From assembly GCF_013166655.1 (NCBI RefSeq), contig NZ_JABKCA010000007.1, positions 1-64,000 on the forward strand: DNA of 64,000 bases, written 5' to 3'. This DNA is from Lentimicrobium sp. L6. Lineage in GTDB: Bacteria; Bacteroidota; Bacteroidia; Bacteroidales; UBA12170. The notes under the pieces were generated by a model. It worked only from the letters and a program-made list of their open reading frames with translations, was not told the origin of the DNA and searched no databases. The position numbers were made by a program, and so were the translations under genes. Below, one piece after another: positions 27,548 to 36,510 of this stretch. How positions within the stretch are numbered: the first letter of the stretch is position 1; each line of letters starts with the position of its first letter.

Positions 27548-28720
27548 TTACATGGCTTCTTTTAATATTTGATTGAAATCATCTTGAACTGGAGACCTTG
27601 GGTTAGTTGCATTGCATGGATCCAATATTGCTTTTGAGGAAAGGACCGGAATGATGTCTACACTCACTCCTTTATCCTTGAGCTTTGAATCAATACCAAG
27701 TTTATGGTTTAAACTAAAAATCTCTTTGATAAGTTGAGTTTTGCATTCTTTGGTATTTAATCCATGATTATTAATTCCCATTAAAGATGCAATATCTTTA
27801 TATTTATGCTCTGAGTACGAGAAATTATAATCGATTATATGAGGTAATAAAATGGCATTGCATTCACCATGGGGTAAATCTAAATATCCACCTAAGCTAT
27901 GGGCTAAAGAATGCAAACTTCCCAAACTTGCATTTGAAAATGCTAGACCAGCATACATACTGGCTAACATGATTTTTCCTCGAGCTTGAATATTATGGGG
28001 TTCATTAATACTTAATTCAATATTAGCAGCAATCAGGCTGATGCCTTCTCTGGCATAAAGGTCAGTAAAAGCTGAACTGGCATTGCTCACGTAAGCTTCA
28101 ATGGCATGAGTGAGGGCATCTATGCCGGTACATGCAGTGAGGAAATGATCCATACTCGTTAGAACTATAGGGTCAATTAATGCCACATCCGGTACAATTG
28201 CTTTGCTGATGATAGCCATTTTATACTTTTCTGTAGTATTATTGATAATTGTAAATTGAGAAACGTCGGCAGAGCTTCCTCCTGTAGTTGGGATGCAGAT
28301 TAATGGAGGAATTGAGTTGTATATTCTGTCCACACCTTCAAAAGCATTAATATTCTTATTATTGGTGGTCACAATGCCAATAGCTTTGGCACAATCCATT
28401 ACACTGCCACCGCCCAGAGCTAATATAAGATTACAATTGTTTTCTAGATAAAGATCCTTTCCTTCTGCTACTTCATAATCTCTTGGATTTGGAGATACTC
28501 TGGAAAAAACAATGAAATGAATATGTTGATTCTTCAAAGAAGTAGTTGTTTCTTCAAACCATGGAGTAGATAATAAACCTGCATCGGTGACTAGAAGGAC
28601 TTTTTTGGCACCATGCTTCAGGCAGTAGTTAGCTGCAAGTTTTCTAGCATCTATGCCAAATATATATTCAGGAGCGACAAATTTTCGTAGCTCTAATTCA
28701 ATATGATTTTGATTTTTCAT
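27548..28720 (-). CDS. Iron-containing alcohol dehydrogenase
   Basis: NAD(P)-dependent group III alcohol dehydrogenase. Nucleotide binding GGGSVMDCAK is at 103-112 and PTTGGSSADVS follows near 144. The likely metal ligands, spaced as in FucO, are D201, H205, H270 and H284. The 390-residue length is usual and the protein is cytoplasmic. It probably interconverts aldehydes and alcohols, but the substrate is unassigned. The coupled downstream gene is a sensor histidine kinase, an uncommon partner. Confidence 0.93.
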   Translation of the reverse strand: MKNQNHIELELRKFVAPEYIFGIDARKLAANYCLKHGAKKVLLVTDAGLLSTPWFEETTTSLKNQHIHFIVFSRVSPNPRDYEVAEGKDLYLENNCNLILALGGGSVMDCAKAIGIVTTNNKNINAFEGVDRIYNSIPPLICIPTTGGSSADVSQFTIINNTTEKYKMAIISKAIVPDVALIDPIVLTSMDHFLTACTGIDALTHAIEAYVSNASSAFTDLYAREGISLIAANIELSINEPHNIQARGKIMLASMYAGLAFSNASLGSLHSLAHSLGGYLDLPHGECNAILLPHIIDYNFSYSEHKYKDIASLMGINNHGLNTKECKTQLIKEIFSLNHKLGIDSKLKDKGVSVDIIPVLSSKAILDPCNATNPRSPVQDDFNQILKEAM

Positions 28721-28871
28721 TTTTCCCCTAAAAAGAAATACTTATGAATAAAGGTAAGGAATTTTTTTACTTAAATTAAGTGTTTTTTTAGTTCTAATAA
28801 AAAATGCATGATTAATCTCTAATTAATTCAATATATAGAGCAATATATAGGCTTTGTTTCGTATTAAAATA

Positions 28872-28879
28872 TATTTTTG
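28872..28879 (+). promoter_or_regulatory. -7 promoter element of the arylsulfotransferase-like gene
   Basis: TATTTTTG matches TAnnTTTG. It falls inside the longest possible reading frame, so the true start is the later ATG at 28908 (28 bases downstream). Confidence 0.6.
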
Positions 28880-28907
28880 TGCAAACATTTATCATAAACT
28901 TACACAA

Positions 28908-30533
28908 ATGAATAATTATACTGAAATTAATCAGAAATTGGCTTTTATCTTTCTATTTCTAATTACATTCTTTTTAGGGAATAACCTGAAGGCACAAGAT
29001 GAAACCATAGGCCTTCTGCATTTTGATGAAAATGCTTCTGAAGGTTATATTTTAATTACACCCAAGAAGAATACATCTTCCTATTTAATAAATAATTGTG
29101 GTGAATTAATAAATGAATGGATATTTTCAGAAACCCCAGGAGCAACTTGTTATTTATTAGAAAATGGCAATCTGTTAAGAGCAGGAAAGGATTCATTGGA
29201 AATTAGAGATTGGGAGAGTAATTTAGTTTGGTCCTATCCAACCACTGCTAATGGGATTAACCAACATCATGATATAGAGCCATTGCCAAATGGTAATATC
29301 TTATGCGTAGCCGGTGTGAATTTTACAAAAGATGAAATTGTAGCTCTTGGTAGGGATCCTGAAAATACTTCAGATTCATTTAGGATGGATAGAATTGTTG
29401 AATTAGAGCCTGTTGGTTCACATGAGGCCAATTTGGTTTGGGAATGGAGATTCCAAGACCATCTAGTTCAAGAGTTTGATGAGACAAAACCAAATTATGG
29501 ATTAGTGATTGAACATCCTGGATTAGTTGACTTGAATTATATTAATAGTAATCAAGCAGACTTTACTCATGTAAATGCTATTGATTATAATGATGAACTT
29601 GATCAGATTATTATATCACCACGTCATTTAAATGAAATTTTGATCATCGATCATAGTACCACTACTGAAGAAGCAGCTGGTCATACTGGTGGTAACTCAG
29701 GAATAGGTGGAGACTTGATGTGGCGATGGGGAAATCCAGCGGGCTATCAACAAGGAACAGAAGCTGATCAGAAATTGTTTCTACAGCATGACAGCAAATG
29801 GGTTGAAGATGGATACCTTGATGAAGGAAAAATTTCGGTGTTTAATAATGGAGGTGATCAAAGTGGTTTATTTAGTTATGTTCATCTTTTAGTTCCTACA
29901 TTTACTGATGGTGCTTATGTAAAAGAATCAAATGTCTTTCTTCCTGTGGATTATGATTGGTCTTGGAATGGAATTATCTTAGGAGATACTGTTCAGGAAC
30001 CAAGTCAGTCTGGGGTGATGTGTTTACCAAATGGGAATGTTATAATATGTGAATCCTCAAAAGGACAATTGACAGAGATAACTAAATCTGGAGAGCATTT
30101 GATGACTTATGTTAATCCTTCTGGATCTGAAATTTACAACCAATTTGATGTAATTGAAAATAAGGATAACTTAATATTTAGAGCAGAGAAGTATCCTACA
30201 GATCATCCAGCATTTGAAGGAAGAGATATGAGCCCAATTGGAATCATAGAGGATGTAAATGCAAACTCAGATTTGTGTACAACTCTACAATCTAGTCAAG
30301 AACTTAAGAACGATTATACTGAAATTGTGAATCCTGTGATAGGGAATCGTCTTCAATTTGTGAAGCAAGTATTAAATACACATGTTCTTATTACTGATAT
30401 TAATGGGAGAGTAGTTTTTGAAAAAGAAAATTTTAGTGGCAATAGCTTGATGATAAATCTATTGCCATCTCTTTATCTTCTTGAACTGAAAAAGGGTAAC
30501 GAAAGAGAAATATTGAAGTTAATTATTCAATAA
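28908..30533 (+). CDS. Secreted arylsulfotransferase-like beta-propeller protein
   Basis: Family: arylsulfotransferase (ASST/Arylsulfotran_2). Enzymes of this type move sulfate between phenols in the periplasm or outside. The start is set at MNNYTEINQK, giving a signal peptide that ends LGNNLKAQ. The propeller repeats are visible, including QHHDIEPLPNGNILCVAG (about residues 122-139), IDYNDELDQIIISPRHLNEI and the W-R-W-G motif of this family (DLMWRWGNPAG). A C-terminal stretch of about 70 residues resembles a T9SS type-A sorting domain (HVLITDINGRVVFEKE ... LYLLELKKGNEREIL), so it is probably exported to the cell surface. Catalytic activity is not proven. It converges on the Fe-S anchor gene with 6 bases between the stops. 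Confidence 0.82.
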   Translation: MNNYTEINQKLAFIFLFLITFFLGNNLKAQDETIGLLHFDENASEGYILITPKKNTSSYLINNCGELINEWIFSETPGATCYLLENGNLLRAGKDSLEIRDWESNLVWSYPTTANGINQHHDIEPLPNGNILCVAGVNFTKDEIVALGRDPENTSDSFRMDRIVELEPVGSHEANLVWEWRFQDHLVQEFDETKPNYGLVIEHPGLVDLNYINSNQADFTHVNAIDYNDELDQIIISPRHLNEILIIDHSTTTEEAAGHTGGNSGIGGDLMWRWGNPAGYQQGTEADQKLFLQHDSKWVEDGYLDEGKISVFNNGGDQSGLFSYVHLLVPTFTDGAYVKESNVFLPVDYDWSWNGIILGDTVQEPSQSGVMCLPNGNVIICESSKGQLTEITKSGEHLMTYVNPSGSEIYNQFDVIENKDNLIFRAEKYPTDHPAFEGRDMSPIGIIEDVNANSDLCTTLQSSQELKNDYTEIVNPVIGNRLQFVKQVLNTHVLITDINGRVVFEKENFSGNSLMINLLPSLYLLELKKGNEREILKLIIQ

Positions 30534-30539
30534 CCTTTC

Positions 30540-31802
30540 TTAATCCAAGTCTTTGTAAAACATAAATCTATCTAATAATTCTCCAATAGAAAAGGATATA
30601 AATATAGTCCAGAATGGAGTTCCTAAGAAAAGGAAGATAATTGCTAAATCTATCATCCCCCAGCGTACTAATATTAGCGTATTTAGTTTTTGAGGAGGCT
30701 TATTAGATAGCATAGGGTATAATTGGATACCTATTCTAATTAAGATAAGTGCCAATAGAAGCCAATAGAAGTGTAGGAGCAAAAGCAGTAAAGAAGTTGT
30801 GATAAATATGCTTTGTCCAGAATGAAATGGGATTTTCCACTTTTCTTGCACTGGTTGATAAAGCATATCTATGGATAGTAAAGTCAAGGCTCCTGGAATG
30901 AGAACTACAAAATAGTTTAAATCGAAAAAGAAGAAATTTATAGTTAAAGCTACAAAATAGATGGCAAAGAAGAAGATTTCTCTGCTGAGCCATGATTGCT
31001 TGATATTTAATATAGCACGCCACATCCTTAGCTTTTTACCCAGATGTAAACTGCTTAAAGTTGCACCAATAATGGCTACAATCATCATGCTCCATTTTAA
31101 CCAATCAGGGGATTGCATTCCAACCCCTACTGCTGTGAATGCTACTAAAACCGACACGATAAAGGTAAAAACCAGTAGCGGCCATTCTTCTTTTGCATGG
31201 ACTCGTTTTACTATTTTTCCCTCAACTACTAAATCTTCTTTTTCAAAGAGGCTCATGTCCATTTCCGGGCCCTCCTCGTTTTCTAATTCTTTTATTTGAA
31301 TAGAAGGATATGGGTTTTTAGCAACTGAAATACTAGGTAGAATCTTCTTTTTATCTATTTCTTCAAAGGAAAAGTCTAATGCATTGGTTGGACAAGAAGT
31401 GGCACAAGCAGGAGCCTGATTATCCAATAATCGGCTTTCACAAAAATGGCATTTTTCGACAATTCCAATTTGAGAATTGAATTTAGGCGCATTATAAGGA
31501 CATTGCCAAATACAATATTGGCAACCAATACAATGTTCTGGTTTATGAATTATGCCACCAGTTAAGAGGCTTTTTGTATAGGCTAAGGCTGGGCAGTTTC
31601 TCATGCAATGTGCATCTTCGCAATGATTACATGCCAAGGATATGTGAAATAAAGGAATCTTAGGTAGTTTTGCTTCATTCTCTGTGATGATATTTCGCCA
31701 TTGTTGCTTGGATTGAAATCCATTTTCATTCATGCAGCCAATCACACAAGCTTGACAGCCAACACATCGGTTTTTATCGAATATGAAATAATTGCTGTTC
31801 AT
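30540..31802 (-). CDS. Fe-S electron-transfer subunit fused to a membrane anchor (DmsB-DmsC type)
   Basis: A two-domain subunit that passes electrons between the quinone pool and the molybdoenzyme. Residues 1 to about 155 carry four ferredoxin-like clusters: CVGCQACVIGC, CNHCEDAHCMRNC, CIGCQYCIWQC and CHFCESR/CATSC. From about residue 205 onward there are about eight hydrophobic helices, DmsC/NrfD-like. DmsB and DmsC are usually separate genes, so this is a fusion. Its ATG overlaps the molybdoenzyme stop by four bases (ATGA), giving tight coupling. The N-terminus lacks an export signal, which places the Fe-S domain in the cytoplasm. Confidence 0.9.
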   Translation of the reverse strand: MNSNYFIFDKNRCVGCQACVIGCMNENGFQSKQQWRNIITENEAKLPKIPLFHISLACNHCEDAHCMRNCPALAYTKSLLTGGIIHKPEHCIGCQYCIWQCPYNAPKFNSQIGIVEKCHFCESRLLDNQAPACATSCPTNALDFSFEEIDKKKILPSISVAKNPYPSIQIKELENEEGPEMDMSLFEKEDLVVEGKIVKRVHAKEEWPLLVFTFIVSVLVAFTAVGVGMQSPDWLKWSMMIVAIIGATLSSLHLGKKLRMWRAILNIKQSWLSREIFFFAIYFVALTINFFFFDLNYFVVLIPGALTLLSIDMLYQPVQEKWKIPFHSGQSIFITTSLLLLLLHFYWLLLALILIRIGIQLYPMLSNKPPQKLNTLILVRWGMIDLAIIFLFLGTPFWTIFISFSIGELLDRFMFYKDLD

Positions 31803-33838
31803 ATCTTTTCCACCTCCACCATATTATCATGAAAAGCAGTACCGTGGCCCATATCTGTTTCTCTACCTTTTGAAAGTAGGTTAGGACTTCCGCCTTCGCT
31901 ATTCCAATATCCATTGACCATGACCACATTCCCAGGTCTTAGACTGTGATCGAATCGAATTTTTATAATGACTTCTCCACGTAGATTCCATACTTTGACC
32001 TGTTCATCTTGTTTTATTCCTCTTGCTCGGGCATCTTTTGGGCTCATCACCAAAATAGGCTCAGGATCTAATACATTAATACTTTCCAAATTGCCAAATT
32101 GTGAATGAATTCTGTTTTTAGTATTGGGACTCATCAGGCTTAAAGGAAATTGGTGATTTGCTTTTTTCTGGCCTTCCTCTAATCTTTCATAAGTAGGTAA
32201 ATGAGGAACTTCCCATTTATTAAAAGCTTGTTGTGAAAATAGTTCTATTTTTCCTGATGGCGTATTGAATTTCATATCCTCGAAAGCAATTTCTTCTAAT
32301 CCTGGGGCTAATACTGGACCTTCTTTAAGTTTCTCAAATGTCAATTCATCAAAAGCTTCTAATTCTTTGTTCAAATATTTTTCAATGGCTTCATCATTAG
32401 GTTCAGGGAAATGTTTTTTGATGTCCTCCTCAGAAAAACCTAACTTTTGAGCCAAGAGATAATAGATTTCTGTTTCTGGTTTTACTTCACCAGCAGGCTC
32501 CATTACCTTTTGTTTTAATTGAACGTATGGATTCCAATAGGAACCAATAATATCGCTTTGTTCAAACATATTTTTGGCAGGGAGGATGAGGTCGGCTTCC
32601 AATGCAGTATCAGTTAAAAATTGTTCCACAACTACCACAAAATCCAGGTTTTTAAATGCAGCAATAGTTTTATTGGAATCTGGGTTTTGTGTAATTGGAT
32701 TTCCTCTCTCTACCCAAGCCATTTTTAATTCTGGATTCTTTTGTTCCATCATCTTTTCGCCTAAAAGAGCCGTTGGAATGCTTCTCCTAAAGGGTTGGTC
32801 AGCTTCAGAGGGAAAATAGTTGACAGGTTCTTTCACTTTGTCAAACACATAGGATTGTAAATTGGCATAATGCCAACAAGCACCTTTTTTACCAATATTT
32901 CCTGTGATGATGGATAAAGCCAAAATACAACGGGTGCTTTGTCCGCCATTGGTATAACGCTGCATTCCATAGCCAGGGACTAAAGTCATGGGTTGAATGT
33001 TTCCCATCAGATCGGCCAGCTTTTCGATGAGATAAATGGGGATGCCACATTCTTGGCTAGCTTGTTCCAAATTAATTTCTTCTAGGCTTTTCATAAACTC
33101 AGGGAAGCCTAAGGTCTGTTTTTCTATAAAATCAATATCATGATTTCCCCTTGCAATGATTATTTTTGCTACTGCTAAAGCAAGAATCCCATCAGTTCCA
33201 GGAATGGGTTGAAGTAATAAATCAGCCCGTTCAGAAGAAGGCGTTCGGCGAGGGTCTATAACAATTAGTTTGGCTCCTTTCCTTTGCGCTTTTTCTATGG
33301 GTAACATTTGGTGTATATTACTTTCGGCTGGATTTTTGCCCCAAAGTACAATGAGTTTAGCATTTTCTATATCCCAAGGCGCATTATGTTTATTTTCGCC
33401 TAAAGTTAATCGAGAAGCTTCTAATCCTGCTGGCCAACATAAGTTTCCATAAACTGTGGTTGTCCCTCCAAATAATCTCCAAAAATCACTACTTACAGCA
33501 TTTAGCATACCAGACATTCCGCTTGCTGCATAGAACAAGATGGAATGACTACCATAATTAGCTTTATAATGATTTAATTTTTCTACTATTTTGTCAAGAG
33601 CTTCTTCCCACGAAATCCGAGTAAATGTACCATCTTTCTTACGAAGAGGGTAGAGGATTCTATCTTTAGAATGGGCTCTTTCTTTATAGGCCAAACCTTT
33701 TAAACAAGGACCTTCGGAAGTTGCTAAGTTGAGTATTTGAGGATCTATACTAAATATGGTTTGATCTTCGATCTTTACAATGAAAGAGCAAGTGCTATAG
33801 CAGTTTCGTGGACAAGCTGTATGAAAGGTTTTTATCAT
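31799..33838 (-). CDS. Molybdopterin oxidoreductase (DMSO-reductase family, catalytic subunit)
   Basis: Catalytic subunit binding bis-MGD and one [4Fe-4S] cluster. The cluster ligands are C9, C13, C17 and C45 in CPRNCYSTC and GPCLKG. The molybdenum ligand is probably C134 in VYGNLCWPAG, inferred by position. The C-terminal dinucleotide-binding domain is present (about 570-680). There is no twin-arginine signal, so the enzyme is predicted cytoplasmic. The ATG at 33838 is preferred to the TTG just before it. The substrate (sulfur oxide, thiosulfate, formate or other) cannot be read from sequence. It is coupled to the downstream Fe-S/anchor gene. No maturation chaperone is adjacent. Confidence 0.9.
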   Translation of the reverse strand: MIKTFHTACPRNCYSTCSFIVKIEDQTIFSIDPQILNLATSEGPCLKGLAYKERAHSKDRILYPLRKKDGTFTRISWEEALDKIVEKLNHYKANYGSHSILFYAASGMSGMLNAVSSDFWRLFGGTTTVYGNLCWPAGLEASRLTLGENKHNAPWDIENAKLIVLWGKNPAESNIHQMLPIEKAQRKGAKLIVIDPRRTPSSERADLLLQPIPGTDGILALAVAKIIIARGNHDIDFIEKQTLGFPEFMKSLEEINLEQASQECGIPIYLIEKLADLMGNIQPMTLVPGYGMQRYTNGGQSTRCILALSIITGNIGKKGACWHYANLQSYVFDKVKEPVNYFPSEADQPFRRSIPTALLGEKMMEQKNPELKMAWVERGNPITQNPDSNKTIAAFKNLDFVVVVEQFLTDTALEADLILPAKNMFEQSDIIGSYWNPYVQLKQKVMEPAGEVKPETEIYYLLAQKLGFSEEDIKKHFPEPNDEAIEKYLNKELEAFDELTFEKLKEGPVLAPGLEEIAFEDMKFNTPSGKIELFSQQAFNKWEVPHLPTYERLEEGQKKANHQFPLSLMSPNTKNRIHSQFGNLESINVLDPEPILVMSPKDARARGIKQDEQVKVWNLRGEVIIKIRFDHSLRPGNVVMVNGYWNSEGGSPNLLSKGRETDMGHGTAFHDNMVEVEKI

Positions 33839-33851
33839 CAATTGTACTTCT

Positions 33852-33859
33852 CAAAAATA
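33852..33859 (-). promoter_or_regulatory. -7 promoter element of the molybdoenzyme operon
   Basis: Minus-strand TATTTTTG matches the consensus, 13 bases before the ATG. Confidence 0.55.
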
Positions 33860-33976
33860 TTTCGATATAAATATAGAAATTATTCTGCGGACAGTGATTA
33901 GAAAATAATTACAGAGGGAATAATATGTATCGCTTGAAAATAAGCAATTAGAGAGCAAGTTAACCTAAAGGATGAT

Positions 33977-34306
33977 TTACGCAAAATGATCTTTATCCAT
34001 TTCAAAATCTTCTACTTCGCCATGTTTATCTTCGAATTGGTCTTTTTTAGCATCTTTCAGGTAACCATCGTCATCATAATCATCGTCATCGAGAATCATT
34101 TGGATGGCTTTTCTAACTGACATGCGTACCATATAGTATTTATCGTCGCCTTCAAATGGCAGAGCGCTTACCGTTTCGTTATGTCGATTTTTAAATTCGA
34201 TTAAATAATCGCTAAAACCTTCTGGATAAGTTAGTTTTATTTTTTCCTGAACATCGGTAGGCAATTTTTCAAAATCTGTAATCACTTTTAATTTGCTCTG
34301 ACTCAT
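33977..34306 (-). CDS. Small acidic conserved protein
   Basis: 109 residues with no signal peptide or membrane helix. The front half has a mixed fold (LKVITDFEKLPTDVQEKIKLTYPEGFSDYLIEF), the middle a strand-helix (DDKYYMVRMSVRKAIQMIL), and the end is strongly acidic with runs of Asp (DDDDYDDDG). I recall a group of similar small acidic proteins in Bacteroidota, but no function is assigned. It is transcribed alone. Confidence 0.7.
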   Translation of the reverse strand: MSQSKLKVITDFEKLPTDVQEKIKLTYPEGFSDYLIEFKNRHNETVSALPFEGDDKYYMVRMSVRKAIQMILDDDDYDDDGYLKDAKKDQFEDKHGEVEDFEMDKDHFA

Positions 34307-34493
34307 AACTCTATTTTAAAGATGGTTGTAATAGTATTTACCTTTCTTATACAATTGATGCTGTAAGGCCTTGGACAAAAATAATAGATTATGCTAGGCT
34401 TTAGCAAATGAAAGGAGATTTTTTTTAATAATTTTTAATATTCAGTATATGAGATAGATAGAGTGTTTTTTCAATTGGTATAAGATAGGAATT

Positions 34494-34853
34494 TTAAGGA
34501 GGGATAGGTAGATCATGCAATCGTAAGAGGCTTAATTTGTCCCAATATCCCCTTTGGAATTTTATTTTTTCATTTGCAATATGGAAGAATCCACAACCTC
34601 TTAAACCAAGAGGATCTTTCCATTCCAAAATAGCCCATTCACCATCTTCAAATATATTCTCGACAATACAAGTCATATCGGTAGCAGAAAATCCCTCTTT
34701 AAACATGTTTTCTATAGCTTTTTGTCCAACAATTGGTTCTTGATTAACTTGATGGTTGATGGCATTAGGGGTGTAGAGGTTAGTTATTTCTTTATAGTCT
34801 CCTGTGTTAAATATATCTACCCAATGTTGTACTATTTGCTTAGGTGTTTTCAT
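34494..34853 (-). CDS. SnoaL/NTF2-like protein
   Basis: A 119-residue cone-shaped alpha+beta fold of the NTF2 superfamily: N-terminal helix with VQHWVDIFNTGDYKEITNLYTPNAINH, a strand-rich second half (WAILEWKDPLGLRGCGFFHI) and an ending with a tryptophan-rich strand. Such proteins act as small-molecule isomerases or binding proteins. No substrate is implied here. It is a single gene, divergent from the following oxidoreductase. Confidence 0.75.
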   Translation of the reverse strand: MKTPKQIVQHWVDIFNTGDYKEITNLYTPNAINHQVNQEPIVGQKAIENMFKEGFSATDMTCIVENIFEDGEWAILEWKDPLGLRGCGFFHIANEKIKFQRGYWDKLSLLRLHDLPIPP

Positions 34854-34991
34854 AGGAAATGATTTAAAATATGTAAAGAATTTATGAATTTCCTGTGATA
34901 TTCTTTATTACAAGGACCATTGTTATGTGATGAACATTTCTTTTTTTAGTATCTTTAAGCGATAAGGATTTAATAATCAACAATTAAGTGG

Positions 34992-36422
34992 ATGAGAGTG
35001 CTGCTGACAGGGGTAACTGGTTATGTTGGGAAGAGGCTATTGGTAGTACTTATCGATATGGGTTTTGATGTTGTTTGTGCGGTCCGGGATAAGCGTCGTT
35101 TAAAAGTAAGTGTCAATATTTTGAATAAGATTGAAATTGTTGAAGTTGATTTCCTGAATAATGAATCCTTGAAATCAATACCATCCAATATAGATGCAGC
35201 TTATTATTTAATACATTCTATGGCATCATCTACAAAGAAATTCTCTGAATTAGAGTCAGCGTGTGCACGGAATTTTAAAGATTATATGAATGAGATTCAA
35301 GTGAAGCAAGTGATTTATCTAAGTGGACTAATCACCAAGCAGGAAGATACGTCAGAGCATTTAGCTTCACGCAAAAATGTAGAAGATATTTTACTATCAG
35401 GGAATTATAAATCAACAGTTCTACGTGCTGGTATTATTGTAGGTTCTGGAAGTGCATCTTTTGAAATTATCCGAGATATTGTGGAGAAATTACCTATTAT
35501 GGTTACTCCTAAATGGGTTTTGACGAAATCACAACCTATCGCTATTCGTGATATCGTTACTTATCTTTCCAGAGTTCTTTTTAATGAGGCTTGTATGAAT
35601 CATAGCTATGATATTGGGGGTCCTGAGGTACTTACCTATAAAGATATGTTGCTACAATATGCAGATGCAAGAGGCTTGGACCGGAGAATAATTACGCTAC
35701 CGATAATGACACCTAAAGTTTCTTCGTTTTGGTTATATTTCATTACATCAACATCTTACCGTTTGGCCACTAACTTGGTCCAAAGCATGAAATATGAAGT
35801 GGTTTGTCAGAATACAGAATTAGAAAAATTATTGTCTATTAAGCCCATTAGTTATCGAAAAGCCATTGAATATGCTTTTTTAAATATTAAACAAAACATG
35901 GTCACTTCCAGTTGGAAAGATTCTATACATGATGAACAATTGAGCCATAAGCTTTCAGAATTTATTGAAGTTCCTGCCTATGGTTGCTATGTTGATAGAA
36001 AATCGATTAAAGTTGAACAAATAGAGGAGGTCATGAATAATATTTGGTCGATAGGAGGAGAGAAAGGTTGGTATTATGCCACTTGGCTTTGGGAGCTACG
36101 AGGCCATTTTGATAAGTTATTGGGCGGTGTGGGTTTAGGAAGAGGCAGAAAGCATCCCACTCAGGTTTTTCAAGGTGAATCTATTGATTTTTGGAGAGTT
36201 CTAGTTAGCAATAGAGAAGAAAGAAGACTTTTGTTATACGCAGAAATGAAGCTACCAGGGGAGGCCTGGATGGAGTTTAAAATAGATAAGGATGATATTT
36301 TACATCAGGTAGCTACTTTTAGGCCCAAAGGGGTTCTAGGTAGAGCTTATTGGGGAATGACAATGCCCTTTCATTTTTTCATATTTAATGGAATGATTCG
36401 TAATATTGCTAAAGTTGGGTAG
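34992..36422 (+). CDS. NAD(P)-binding SDR-like protein with C-terminal DUF2867
   Basis: An extended-SDR-like Rossmann protein. The nucleotide motif TGVTGYVG is at residues 6-13. An atypical SDR region runs to about 290 (YYLIHSM, VIYLSGLIT). The last 150 residues match DUF2867 (WSIGGEKGWYYATWLWELRGHFDKLLGGVGLGRGRKHP pattern). The combination is widespread and annotated as an SDR of unknown substrate. It is cytoplasmic and transcribed alone. The nearby upstream bases include a near-consensus promoter (TATCTTTA). Confidence 0.82.
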   Translation: MRVLLTGVTGYVGKRLLVVLIDMGFDVVCAVRDKRRLKVSVNILNKIEIVEVDFLNNESLKSIPSNIDAAYYLIHSMASSTKKFSELESACARNFKDYMNEIQVKQVIYLSGLITKQEDTSEHLASRKNVEDILLSGNYKSTVLRAGIIVGSGSASFEIIRDIVEKLPIMVTPKWVLTKSQPIAIRDIVTYLSRVLFNEACMNHSYDIGGPEVLTYKDMLLQYADARGLDRRIITLPIMTPKVSSFWLYFITSTSYRLATNLVQSMKYEVVCQNTELEKLLSIKPISYRKAIEYAFLNIKQNMVTSSWKDSIHDEQLSHKLSEFIEVPAYGCYVDRKSIKVEQIEEVMNNIWSIGGEKGWYYATWLWELRGHFDKLLGGVGLGRGRKHPTQVFQGESIDFWRVLVSNREERRLLLYAEMKLPGEAWMEFKIDKDDILHQVATFRPKGVLGRAYWGMTMPFHFFIFNGMIRNIAKVG

Positions 36423-36443
36423 TATTTCTACGATTAATTTTTG

Positions 36444-36477
36444 TAAAAAAAAGAGGACTGCTATATAAGCAGTCCTC
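36444..36477 (-). terminator. Rho-independent terminator of the CpeT-like gene
   Basis: Perfect 10-bp stem GAGGACTGCT/AGCAGTCCTC (36453-36462, 36468-36477), followed on the minus strand by nine T. It may also limit transcription from the plus side, though without a T run. Confidence 0.9.
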
Positions 36478-36510
36478 AATAAAAACTCTCATCTATTCTA
36501 ACTCACTCTA

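Noticed and set aside
33839-33841. TTG start for the molybdoenzyme
   Set aside because: The next codon is ATG and the promoter spacing fits it better.
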